A DNA stretch of 64,000 bases, from positions 13,362,387 to 13,426,386 of the forward strand of contig JAEMBT020000006.1 of NCBI GenBank assembly GCA_018873245.2, given 5' to 3'. The notes below the pieces were generated by a model. The model was not told the DNA's origin. It saw only the letters and a program-made list of their open reading frames with translations, and searched no databases. Each line of letters opens with the position of its first letter. Position 1 is the first letter of the stretch. The position numbers were made by a program, and so were the translations under genes. This document shows positions 1-11,521 of the stretch, piece after piece. Source of the DNA: Archegozetes longisetosus. Its lineage: Eukaryota; Arthropoda; Arachnida; Sarcoptiformes; Trhypochthoniidae.

Positions 1-112
1 CCCAATAATAAAGTGAACTGAAGTCACGTAATTTAAGATGTTATTCAAAATATTGAAATTTAAACTAAGCTTATTCATCACGTACTCAAAGTGACAGATG
101 AAAATTAACTCA

Positions 113-605
113 TGAATTGGGGATCGTATTTTCATGGTGATAAAGGTTCTTGCAAATTATTTTCAGTGGTTTTTGGCATAATCTGTTGAAAATGAACTCA
201 TATCTGATATGTTCAGAGAAAGGCAAAGTAGTTTTAAGATAGTTTATTAATATTAATATAGCTGTGAAGCAAACCCTAAAATCAAACCTTGAATTTTGTT
301 ATCAAATATCGAATTGTGATAAATTTACATGATTCATATTTCAATAAGATAAATACATGTACTGAAACATAATTCATGCGCAGGTGTTTTAAAACAATAA
401 ATCATTAATTTATGTATACTCTAGTTATTGGATCAGGTTTACACAATGAAACTCTAGGTTTATTATTAGGGTCTGTTCGTAATTTGCTTTTGTCTGATCA
501 TATCAGATATGAATTTATTTGTAACTGTTTTATGCCAAAAATCACTGAAAATAATTTGCAAGAACTTTTGTCACCATGGGGTTACAAACCCCAAGTCTTG
601 AGATA
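113..605. repeat. Foldback element (inverted repeat, arms about 110-120 nt)
   Basis: The segment at about 113-235 reappears as a reverse complement at about 486-605. Shared blocks include ttcttgcaaattattttcag and tcatatctgatatg. The spacer is about 250 nt and AT-rich. The arms differ at scattered positions, as expected of an ageing non-autonomous DNA transposon or foldback element. The short ORF inside (412-606) is probably not a gene. Confidence 0.7.
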
Positions 606-3600
606 ATTCTTACTTTGACCTATCACTATGAGTACGGGACTATCAAGTTTCTCTAAATATGATATTAGTAAGCGATCAATTTAAGGCTTATTGAATCTGA
701 CTGTACAATCTCAGTCAAGTGGGCTTATGTTACGCATTGAAAATACTTTACAAAAATGAAATCTAGTATTCATTGGTTTCAATTTTCATATTAAAACAAA
801 CCTTTTTAGTCAGATAACAAGAACTAATTCTATGAGTGACTATTATTTTATTTAAATGTTAAATAAAATGTTCAAATATTTTCTCGAATTATCAAAAACA
901 CGAGATTTTTATTAGATATAATTTTGAATAATCATTCAGAGTAATAACCGTTACCAAAATCTGTTGTAATTTCATCTGGAGAACAGGAAGATTAACGAAA
1001 AAGAGTTTAACTGCTTCTTAGAAAAGAAGGGAAGCAAAATGAGGTAATTCTCAAATTTGATTGATTCTTTCTTTTTGAAAGAAAACTCTTAGTTTCTATT
1101 CCATATAACCCTAAACAGTTAGTATAAAGAAAATTTTCAAGTCTTTCAACTATTTTAACACTCAAATAAGATATAGTGAACTTTAAAATTAAAATTAGTT
1201 ACTTTGCCTTAAAATTTGTTTAACAAGCATTCAACTAGTTTTAAGATTTAAAAAGAACACAAAAAGAGTTTTTCTAAAGTATTTTTTTTGTATTTTAGAA
1301 GTGAAAAGAAGTCTTATTTTTAGTAATATATTAAGAAATAAAGTCAAAACTAGAAGCAAAGTAGACAGGTATTGCACATATTGCTAATAGAAATCCGTAA
1401 ATTTATTGAAGAAGACATTAAAATCTTTATTTGTTCCATTTTATATGAAAATTTATATAATAATCAGAATAAAGGGATTTTGTATATTGTATTGTAAATA
1501 AGTAACATACTTAATAGTCAAAAAATTTTTATCCCAAATATGAAAAAGAGGTCTCATGTGATGTTCTCAGGAATATTGTCAATCCGCTAACAAAAAGGTT
1601 TACAAATTCCTAAAACAAGTATCAATCTTGAATATTATTTAATTAAATTTCATTTATATAACTTCAGAATGCAGAGTCTTACATTTAACCACATATCGAA
1701 GCATTTATGTCCCTAAATCCTATTCCTAAAACCTAATGAAGTAATTTATTTATGAATCATTATGTTTTAATACTCCCAACAATAATGTCAAAAATCTGAT
1801 AGTATTTTCTGATAATTTTTTTCTCAACATAAAAATCGATTCTTACGAACACATTCATATCAATTAACAAAAATAGAAATGTTATATGAAATTACTGTTA
1901 ATTACTCGATCAAAAGACTTTGTTCTCCGACATCGATAGTGGTTTCGGAAAATCGAAAGATTAATTAGAAATGAAAAAAGATTATCACGCCCTCGGAATA
2001 TATATATATATATATCGAATTATTGTGATAACAAGTTCTGAAAATACTTTCAAAGTATTTTAATTAAATTACTAATCTTATAAAGCTCTTATAGTAGACC
2101 TGTCTCCCAAGTGCTATAAAAAAAATTGGATCCTATTCTCAAAAATTAAAATTTAGATTATTGTCTAAGATAGTGATCGGTTAAAATAAATTAGTTTAGT
2201 AGTAAAGCTTTGCTTAAGTCGAGCATAATCTGGAATATTAAAAAAATAACTATGAATTTAAAGGCAATTGTAAGTGTGCGTGAATTTTCGTGTGTCCCAT
2301 AAATTGAATGAACGTATATAAATTTAGAACTAGCTTTTTAAAAGTATCATTCGTGCTTGTTCTTCTTTTAGACTCTGATACAGAGTAAGAGAAGTTGGAA
2401 AAGACATTCAGAGGGTGAGGCAGACCATCGCCCGCCAGCCGTTTTGCACTGGTTCGTACACATGCTAGTCGAACTAGAGCCCTATAAATGCCAACAATCC
2501 GTATATGAATCAAAGAGACTCAAATTCTTTATATTCCTTAGTTAAATGACATTGTAAGTAAATTACTATTGACTTGGTTTTTCTTAGTCATTTTATATGT
2601 ATAGCTTTTTCAATAGTCTGAATTTGCATGAATAGACAAGGATAATGTTTTTAAAAATTAATATACATGCTGCCTTCCTAGAATTACGTCAATACCTTGT
2701 TAAAAAGATCATATCTTTATTTTCCATGTGCCTAACAAGTATAAGTTCTAATCCGCTCAATTCGGGGAATATCATAATTATAAGCAAATTCATTTACAAT
2801 GTATGCTTTGCTATTTCCAGTTATTGCATCGCTATTTCCAACTTTAAAGTTTATTCAAAGGGTACAAAGTTTTTAAAAATTATTATTCTTTTAATCTAAA
2901 TCAGATTATGTTAATTACCCATTATTTCTTTTGTAAGACATGGTCATAAGTACTTTTTCGTAATTTTGAAAAATTAGATCACTATTCATCTGATATACAT
3001 TATTTGTCTAATTTTGGTTACTTATGCCTTTTATGACTTGTCGCTTTCTTGTAGTGATCGCACTACCAGATATCAATTCAGTTATGTCTTCCATTTTAAT
3101 CAAAGAATTTACCACAACACAATATGATCGAGATTTTATAAAACAATATTTATAACGCATGTTAAAGCAGGAAATCAAAGTAGAACTAAAACGGAAATAG
3201 CAATGCAATAACTGGAAATAGCTTTGAGAATAGGGCTACTTAAGTACTACCCACTGGAAATAGCAATGCATACATTGGAAAAGCCACTGAATTTCGTTGT
3301 AAATTGAGAAGGTTCTCCTTGATTATTCACTAATCGAATAACATTGGGCTGCTCACATGGTGTTGACTCACTTAACTTAAGCTGAGGATAGCTTCAGTTC
3401 ACTTCCTTCAAGATGTTTTGCAACAAGACTATATTCTTATTTAGGCTAAATCAACCAAACGAATACTTAACTATCTTATTGAGAAATTCTACAATTTTAA
3501 TGTTATGTCTAATAGAAACTTCATAGTTGCATATGTGTTAATTGTGAAGCGATCATATTCTAAAGTGTAGCATCCTAATATAGCATAACTCGAACTTCCT

Positions 3601-4961
3601 TCAATGGTACCATCTAATAGCTATATATCTGTGTGCCGGAAACCACAAGAAACACGTCTACGTACGCTACATCCTAAAATTCAAGAGAAGCTTAAATCCA
3701 GGTGACTAAATTAAATTAGTTTTTGAAGCCGAGTTATATAGCAATTGACCTGATGTTAACAAAAGTTAGAAAAATCATAACTTTCGCTCCTGTTGGATTT
3801 AAATTCTAATAAAATATTTACATAATGCCTGACTATAGTTACTAATTTGTGAAACACTCTAAAGGCTCTGCACACTCACAGTGACTTATCATTTCATAGT
3901 CCTTTTTAACCAAAAGCTTGAAAAATATTTACCTATTTCCCCAAAAGCTTATCAGCTTATTTAACCAATAAAAAGAGATAAGTTGTTGACAGAGCTGAGA
4001 TTTTCTCGTACTAAAATATATCAAAGTCGGTAGTGATTGATTTTCAAAAATTGGTGTCAATCTAAACGAAATTCGGTACTCAAAATACACTAACTCTACC
4101 GTAAAATCTAAAAATGAAACTCTGCCCACAAGTTTTTCTGCAAAAATTGTAATATTTAAATAAAATTAAAGTAAGACAAGTTGTCTGTTCGATTTTTAAT
4201 AAACTGTTTAAAGTTATACACAGGGTTCTGACATGAATTTTGTTCCATGGATAGGAATCCCAGAATCATTTTAATTTAAACTGGTTCACCAAATTTTATG
4301 TGCCTAAACGGAATCAAGATTTTAAAATCTCCGATTTTCGGTGATTCCCCGAAAAGTTCGGTGATCGCTGAAAATTTCGATAACAAAGTCTCAAATCGAG
4401 AAAGCTGGTGCGAAAAAATCTTATATTTAAGCTCCTTATTACTTGATAAGGACAAGTTCTTTATCTCCTCCGAAAGTTGGATACAAGGGAAAACCGGTGA
4501 TCGCTGAAAAATCTCTTCCCTGGTTATTAAACTACCATGTTCAAATAATTTCAGCAGACAAATTCTATGAAACTATCCTTTACTGAAGTTGGTGTTTTTC
4601 TATCCCCTTCTCTTCAAAAATTTGATCAAAAGTCCATCTTTCAAGAAATATTCATGAATTTTTGTGGTTATACATTTGCAGCCTTGATTTCGGAAAACTT
4701 TTTGATAGTGGTTTTTTAGAAAAAATTAACATCGACCTGTAAGATTATTGTCCCCTTTTGATGTATCAAAAAGGTAGCAGCGCTAACTGAAGTTGCATCG
4801 ACTTAAAAAGCAAAAGCATAGACACATAATTATGTAAATGTTAGTAATCTAGAGCCGGTCTAAGAGACAATAGGTTTTATTTATCTGTAGCTTTGAATTG
4901 AACATTGTAGTGTAAATACTGATAACATGTATGCGTCGTCAAGGCTATGCTAGACACAAAG
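606..4961. other. Intergenic, no gene recognised
   Basis: AT-rich sequence with stop codons in all frames. It holds a short (AT)n tract near 1998-2015 and a GC-richer patch at 2390-2500 whose minus-strand reading is open but matches nothing I recognise. A 20-nt direct repeat around ggtgatcgctgaaaa occurs near 4360 and 4496. No exon chain with a start, splice sites and a conserved motif could be built. Confidence 0.5.
2795..3285. repeat. Inverted and direct repeat cluster with gctatttccag motif
   Basis: The block at 2805-2843 (tttccagttattgcatcgct and neighbours) returns inverted at about 3187-3222, and a third partial copy lies at about 3250-3282. Spacing and orientation suggest a small foldback repeat with an internal direct duplication. 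Confidence 0.5.
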
Positions 4962-5403
4962 TTAGGGCAGTGTCTGAAATAAGGGCCTATCGTACTATAA
5001 AGGAAAAATGAGAAAAATGCGTTTGAAGTTTAACTTCAGGTGCGAATATCAAACATTTATTAAGCTTTTTTTTAAACAATTATATTGTTGACCTAATCTA
5101 ATACTTTAAACTAGTATAATTAAAGTTGATTTGAAGAAAAGTTAAAATATTCGGTTTGTCAATCATTAAAATTAACTTTATTACTTTATCGCTCAACATA
5201 TATAAGACACACACAATATAGTCCTCTCTCAAACTTACGCCTAAACTTATTCAGGTTATCAAAATTAATTAAAGAAAATCTTCAACTACAGCATATATTG
5301 ATTTTAATATCATACTCAGGACTAATTTTGAACTAATTGAATCAAGTATTAACTCGATTTAAGAAAAGAAGGAGATAGACCCTTGTTACAGACACTGCCC
5401 TAA
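4962..5403. mobile_element. MITE, 442 bp, with about 29-bp terminal inverted repeats
   Basis: The left end begins ttagggcagtgtctgaaata and the right end is its near-perfect reverse complement, ending agacactgccctaa. The interior is AT-rich and non-coding. This is the architecture of a non-autonomous cut-and-paste transposon. The TTA...TAA boundary would fit a TA or TTAA target preference (Tc1/mariner or piggyBac), but I cannot decide which. Confidence 0.75.
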
Positions 5404-5608
5404 TTGTTATCAACTAATAAATATATGCTTTCCAAATAGAAAGCATGATTATGATTAGATTATTAACAATGAGAAAATGAATTATACTAATTTTTCATTT
5501 CTTTTAAATGGTGACGCATTGAATCTCGAAAAATTCTACACTAAATCTTAAGTGAGGACACTTAAGAAAATTCTTCAAAAGTTTTAACCATATGTTTTGA
5601 AGTTCAAA

Positions 5609-6763
5609 ATGAAATGTAAAAACTCATATATTGTACTAATGCTGACATTTTTGGTGACATATTGCTTTCTATATAAAAATCGAAGTATTAAGAGTAACTT
5701 CAAAGATTTCAATAACATCATTAAAAATGCTAATATCTCATTTTTGGAAGTCAAGGATATTAGTGAAAGTCGTCCAACTCATCTAATAAAGAGTGATTTT
5801 CATAATACTGAAAATACTGAAAGTGTAACACAAGTTCATACAATTGACGACTACTTAAAAAAGTTATCAAAGTTTAAAAAGTTATCAAACAAATCAAAAC
5901 TAATATATCCAAATCAAATATTGCACATGACAAATATGATAATTGACAAAAAGTCGTGTAGTGAACAGTTCGGTAAAGATTTATTATTAGTGGTATTAGT
6001 TTTCAATCGTGTCGATGGATTTGAAAGACGTCAAACTATTCGTGAGACGTGGGGTCACGACATAAAAGCTGAACCAAAAAGTAAATTATACTTTGCTATT
6101 GGTTTGTCTATGAATCAAACCGTTCAGAAGAAAGTAGAAGAAGAAGATAAGAAATATGAAGATATTATACAATTTGGTTACTATGAGAGTTATTATAACT
6201 GTACTATTAAAGCTTTGGGTCTATTACGCTGGACATCAATGAGTTGTCCATTTGTTAAATATCTTCTTAAAGTCGACGACGACTCTATCGTATTAACTAA
6301 TAATTTAATAAATTTTTGTAATTCAACAAATGATAATTCAATATACGGCTATTTATGGCAAAATCCTTCAGTACTTCGAGGTAATAATAAATGGGCGATC
6401 AGTGAAGAGGACTATCCAAAATATTATTATCCTAATTATATTGGAGGTCCATATTTAATACCTGGATCTAAAGCTTTAGCGCTATATGAAACTGCAATAA
6501 CAAAATCATTACCAGCAGTCCCCTTTGAGGATGTGTATGTGACTGGAATTGTTGCAGATAAACTTCAAATACCTCGAAAAATGCTCAGTTCCCTTATCTA
6601 CATGGAGCAACAAGGCAATATATATAAATTTGATTTTCATAAAGCTTACAAGAATACCACTATCTTTTGGCAAGGATTTGATGATATTATGATTCGTAAG
6701 GTTTGGCAAGATATTAAAAGTTTACATGAGAGTTTGCAGCATCACTCACTTAATAACAACTAG
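5609..6763 (+). CDS. Beta-1,3-galactosyltransferase-like (GT31), type II membrane enzyme
   Basis: Single-exon gene of 384 residues from the first ATG. A longer reading exists only through a TTG at 5597. A short cytoplasmic N-terminus (MKCKNSY) precedes a hydrophobic anchor at about residues 8-23 and a luminal stem. The GT31 catalytic domain starts near residue 125 with LLVVLVFNRVDGFERR, followed by RQTIRETWG, the metal-binding KVDDDS motif, the YIGGPYLIPG segment and EDVYVTG. In this family these residues bind Mn2+ and UDP-sugar, and the enzyme adds galactose or N-acetyl-hexosamine in beta-1,3 linkage in the Golgi. The exact donor and acceptor cannot be told from sequence. Lack of introns is common in GT31 genes. 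Several N-x-S/T sites lie in the luminal part. Confidence 0.88.
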   Translation: MKCKNSYIVLMLTFLVTYCFLYKNRSIKSNFKDFNNIIKNANISFLEVKDISESRPTHLIKSDFHNTENTESVTQVHTIDDYLKKLSKFKKLSNKSKLIYPNQILHMTNMIIDKKSCSEQFGKDLLLVVLVFNRVDGFERRQTIRETWGHDIKAEPKSKLYFAIGLSMNQTVQKKVEEEDKKYEDIIQFGYYESYYNCTIKALGLLRWTSMSCPFVKYLLKVDDDSIVLTNNLINFCNSTNDNSIYGYLWQNPSVLRGNNKWAISEEDYPKYYYPNYIGGPYLIPGSKALALYETAITKSLPAVPFEDVYVTGIVADKLQIPRKMLSSLIYMEQQGNIYKFDFHKAYKNTTIFWQGFDDIMIRKVWQDIKSLHESLQHHSLNNN

Positions 6764-7308
6764 AGCATCAAATTTAGCTACACATCTTAAGCGGGAATCT
6801 ATTGACTTCCTGACATTGATTCCTGACAAAAATAAATCAAATCCTGACATTCATCCGTTTAAAATTGACATAAGATCATTAAACTTTAAATAGATATTCT
6901 AAAACTACATTTGCATTACCAATAATGACTGTTATGGAAGCAAAAATGAACGTTTTATATCCATTGAAAAATTTTTAGTTGAGTTTAATTCTTATGAAAT
7001 TAATCTGAAAGTCAAATACAAGTAAATCACTCTAAACGTGATATGATTTAATATTAAACAACCTAGGATGTATCCGAACTAATTGTCGGGAAATGAAGTC
7101 TAAAATACTTCGTTATATTTAATTGTTCAAAGATTAGTTTTCAATTCTCTAAAGTATTTTCTGCGAAACGTTAAAAAAGTTCAGTTTTTATTAACTACTA
7201 CTATATGAATGCTTTAAATAGTTGTACATTTTTCCAAGTCAGGTAAAATCGCTTCAAAGTTGTTAGGTTCAACACTAAAATGAATGTAAAACATAATCAA
7301 TTTCAATA
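6764..7308. other. Intergenic between galactosyltransferase and peroxidase 1
   Basis: AT-rich spacer of 545 nt. It presumably holds the 3' UTR of the upstream gene and the promoter of peroxidase 1. No distinct element was recognised. Confidence 0.4.
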
Positions 7309-10300
7309 ATGAATCAGGTTTTTTACTTTATACTCTTCACAGTTTTATTCAATTATAATATTGATGAAATTGAAGCCATATCAGGTCGGCTTTGTTCACC
7401 TTATGGTGAGTAATTCCTTAATTTGTATTATAGTGAAGTTTATAATACCCATCAAATTGTGTAAAACATTTGTGAAAACATTTGTTCGAAAATTTTTGAC
7501 CGACCTTTAAAACTTATTTATTACAATTGAATGGCTGACGGACTTTGAGGTTTTTCCACTTAACTGAAGAATAAAATTTTCAATCAAGTTTTTGATTATT
7601 TGTGCACTAAATACAATAAGCAAAACTACAAGCAATCAATTAAGGTTGAGAACCTTATAAACACGATTTTTATCTAAAAACTTTCCTTTTTGTTTTCATT
7701 GTGTTTTGATAAAATTGAGATATAATTCATATAAATTGTTTGATATATAGATGAGTTTAAATTTAATAGTTATTTAATCAAAATTATTTCGAGAGCAAAC
7801 AAACCTATTAGATATTCTTTTGATTTTGATTCACTGCTCGGAATTTTATTATAAAAGCCATTTATACAATATCAGGGCACAATCAGAAGTTTTATCTACT
7901 CACACCTTATTTATTCAGTTGAATATGAGAAAGGTCAACAATAAAGCAGCTGTTTGTTGTTCTTGATGTGGCCTTTCAATTGCATCAAAATAATTTGTTT
8001 TGTTATTGCACTATTTCATAACAGACTTGGTATGCTTAAGTGCACCAAACCTTTCCAAGGTACCAAAAATCATAATAGAAGCCTTCATACCATTAAAACC
8101 GAATTATGAAGTAAAAACGAAGGAAAAACTGGTTCAAATAGAACCGCCAAATAAACCTGTTGAATGTAAGCCTAAAACTGGTAAATGCCATACAACCAGT
8201 GAATGCTTTTTACAATATGGAGAAAAAGACTTTGCTCTATGTACCCGTCCCGATGGAGCCCAAGGTGTCTGTTGTATGATACAAGACAACAAGCCTCCAA
8301 CTGATGGTAATATTTGAGAAAAATTTAAGATCGAGACTAAATAAGATTTTTAATTATTGCCAAAATAAGGTTATTACCCGCCAGTTGAACCAAAACCTGA
8401 TCCATATCCTACGCCTGTTCCCGAACTTTCAGCATCTGTAGTAAGTGCTGCTGTCAATACTGCTGGAAAAGCTGCAATGGAATATGTAGAAAAAATAGAT
8501 AAACTAGAATATGAATTGAGTGAGAAAAAACTGGTACCACTTCCAGGAAGTCAGGAATTTTCGCATCAAAGCTTTTTTTGGTAGAAATCCAGATGCTGTT
8601 AAACTGGCCAGAAATGGCTTGATAAACTTGCAAACGGCTATTGGTTTAGCGAAAAGGTAAGTTGAACAAAAATACCTTAGTTAAGCCAACATTAACTCTA
8701 CTCCCCCCCCCCCCCCCCCCCGAAAAATCAGTTTTCGTTGGAGTCCAAGTCAGAGTCGGACTGGTTTCGCTAAAGTAGATTTGAGTAAATCACCGGTCAA
8801 GAATATTTGTCCAAAAGAGCCGACATGTCCTCCAAGTAAATATCGAAGCGCTGACGGCACGTGCAACAATCAAAACAATAAATCTTGGGGTAAGACTATG
8901 TCTGCATTCAATCGTTTATTGAGCCCTTCATATGCTGATGGGTTCGATAAGCCTCGAGTAGCCAGTGATGGCAGTCAACTACCAGGTGCTCGAGAAGTAT
9001 CACTCATATTGGCGCCCGATAAGCACAAGCCAAATCCCAGATACACTTTACTCGTTATGCAATTCGGACAATTTCTGGATCATGACTTGACGCGGACTGC
9101 TGGCACAAGAAGTAAATATAAATAAAAAATTTAAAGAAATTTTAAACTATATTTTGAACATAATTTTTTCAGCCAATGATAATAAGGAAATCCAATGTTG
9201 TGGTGAAGCTTTCGAACAAAACCCGAATCTCTTACATCCAGCATGCATGCCAATAACCATTCCTCCAATCGATGATTTTTCACGAAAATTGGGTAAGACA
9301 TGTATGAGTTTCATCCGATCTGCAGCTGCGCCCAGAGCTCAGTGCAAATTAGGAGCTCGGGAACAGTTGAATCAATTGAGTGCTTACATAGACAGCGAAA
9401 ATATTTATGGATCATCTCAAGAACAATTGATGTCATTGCGTTTGCTTAAGGGTGGAAGGCTTAAAACATCAGTTGTTGATAATCGGGAATTTCTGCCATT
9501 TTCGAATAGTAGTGCAGGCTGCAGTATTCCTAGCAATTTACAGTTAAAGTGTTTTGCTGCTGGTGATGGTCGTATCAATGAACACACAGATTTGGCTGTT
9601 ATGCATGGGGTATGGCTTAAAGAGCACAACAGAATTGCCGGTACTTTGAGCAAATTGAATCCTGAATGGGACGACGAAACCTTATATCAAGAAACTCGTC
9701 GTATAGTTATCGCTGAAATACAGCACATTGTCTACAATGAATTCTTACCGATCATAATCGGTCGCAAAACTATGAGAGGAAACAGATTGTTTCTTGTAAG
9801 AAAAGGATTCAGTGATAGATACTCGCCAGATACTGACGCCGGCATTTTATCTGGTTTTGCGACCGCTGCCTATCGATTCCATTCATTAATTCCTGGTGTC
9901 TTTGATCTGCAAAGTTCTGATAATAGGGTTTTAGATCGCGTACAACTTCGCGATCAGTTTTTCGATCCACAACTTTTGTATAGAAGAGGAGGCCTTGAGA
10001 TGCTCATCAATGGTCTTACGGGTCAACCTATGCAAAGAGGTTTCGATTGAAAACTAATCAGCTTATTGAAAATACATTCTTAATCAGATTTTTCTTAACA
10101 GGTGATAACTTTTTCACCAAAGATGTGACAAACCATTTGTTTCAACAAAAAGGTGAATCTTCTGGTCTTGATTTGGTCGCTCTTAATACTCAAAGAGGTA
10201 GAGATCATGGTCTTCCTGGTTACAATGAGTGGCGAGAACTTTGTCGTCTTCCAAGAATTAATAATTTCGAAGAATTGGAAACAGTTTTCGAGAATCCATC

Positions 10301-10823
10301 AGTTGCTCGAGGAATGCGTAGCTTATATCGCAGTGTTGATGACATCGATCTGTTTATGGCAGGCGTTTCTGAGAAACACATATCGGATGCAATCGTTGGA
10401 CCGACTTTTGCGTGTATTATTGGTGAACAGTTCCGTCGAATTAAAGAAGGAGATCGATTCTGGTTTGAAAATGGAGGAATGGAATCATCTTTCACTCTTC
10501 AACAACTGAATGAAATACGAAAATCAAGTTTTAGTCGCGTTTTGTGTGACAATAGCGATGTCAAAGTTATGCAACCCTTAGCTATGGTCCAAACATTTAA
10601 TTGGTGTGTCATTCAGACATTTTGTTTAGATTATTTTCTGTTGAGTAAATTTTGTTGACTTATTTGCTTTACAAAACATAGGAACCCAAAACTTTCGTGT
10701 ATCGGCAATGAAATTCCGAGATTAGATCTAACATTTTGGAGTACTAAAAAAGTCAATGGAGATAATGATGGAGCTTATGGAAACCTAATAATAAGCCTGA
10801 TAAACAGCCGGAAAATGAAATAA
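7309..10823 (+). CDS. Haem peroxidase 1 (peroxinectin/chorion-peroxidase type), seven exons, one frameshift
   Basis: Exons: 7309-7405, 8025-8306, 8370-8656, 8732-9111, 9173-10039, 10102-10603, 10682-10823. All junctions are GT-AG with matching phases. A signal peptide (MNQVFYFILFTVLF) is followed by a clip-like cysteine module (CHTTSECF...TRPDG...GVCC), a proline-rich linker found only in this copy, and an animal haem-peroxidase domain. Visible active-site residues: Gln-Phe-Leu-Asp-His-Asp at 9069-9086 (haem-linking Asp 9078-9080, distal His 9081-9083), Arg-x-x-Glu with Glu at 9580-9582, AAYRFHSL with the proximal His, ALNTQRGRDHG, and calcium loop YIDSENIYG. Exon 3 has seven T at 8573-8579 where six would keep frame; as written it stops at 8582. 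Without that base the protein would be about 851 residues, so either assembly error or recent inactivation. The C-terminus is about 20 residues longer than in the two paralogues. Expected to act outside the cell using H2O2. Confidence 0.85.
8703..8721. repeat. Poly-C run (19 C) in peroxidase 1 intron 3
   Basis: An uninterrupted C homopolymer lies just upstream of the acceptor of exon 4 at 8732. It stands out sharply in AT-rich DNA. It could serve as part of the pyrimidine tract or be a sequencing or assembly artefact. Confidence 0.9.
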
Positions 10824-11521
10824 ATGAAAATTCTTATGGATAATTTACACCCATGATAACTTTTTTATGTATTAATTTTGATATCTGAAACCTTACTTTC
10901 TTTCGATTATGAATTTGGAATTTAATGTTTCACACTTATGTTTTTCTATTGATTATCATGTTTGGTAATTGATTTGAGACAAAATAAACAATAGAGAACA
11001 GAACAGCTTAAAACCCGAAAAATTGAACCATAAAATGAAACAACAGTTATGAACAAAATTCACTTTCAAATGATTCACTTAAATGAATTTCTTTGAAGTT
11101 TACAAAGAATGGAAATGAACACAATGATTGAATAAATTTGATGATGTTATTCGAGCAAATTTGAATTAACTACTTTTCCTCGAATAACAACTGTACAAAT
11201 TGTAGAAGCCTAAAATGACGCGAAGAACATAACAAGTTTCTCAGTACTGTTCAGTTTCATACTAGACGTCCTTCAGTTTTTGAAACTTGTAAAATCAATT
11301 CTTTATTAAGAGCTATGAAAAAGTTGTGCAACTTCGTTCAAACAATTGAAACTATTTGTTTGAATAGCATTTTTCTGAGAAATCTAAGCGGGAATTTCCA
11401 ACAGTTAATGGTTTGACAGTATGAAAAAGTTATTTGACTAACTTCAAAACCTCTACACTAATACCCACTTAAACAATAAACTTAACGCAAATCTCTCTTG
11501 TCTTCGTTTAAGAGCTTTAGA
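10824..11521. other. Spacer between peroxidases 1 and 2
   Basis: About 700 nt of AT-rich DNA. It should contain the polyadenylation region of peroxidase 1 (aaaataaac near 10980) and the promoter of peroxidase 2. No repeat or extra exon was recognised. Confidence 0.4.

Noticed and set aside
2250..2513. 87-codon minus-strand ORF in a GC-richer patch
   Set aside because: No motif, splice context or signal sequence that would support a gene; could be a repeat fragment.
9417..10495. Open frames overlapping peroxidase exons on the other strand or in other frames
   Set aside because: They lie inside exons with strong peroxidase homology and have no motif of their own.
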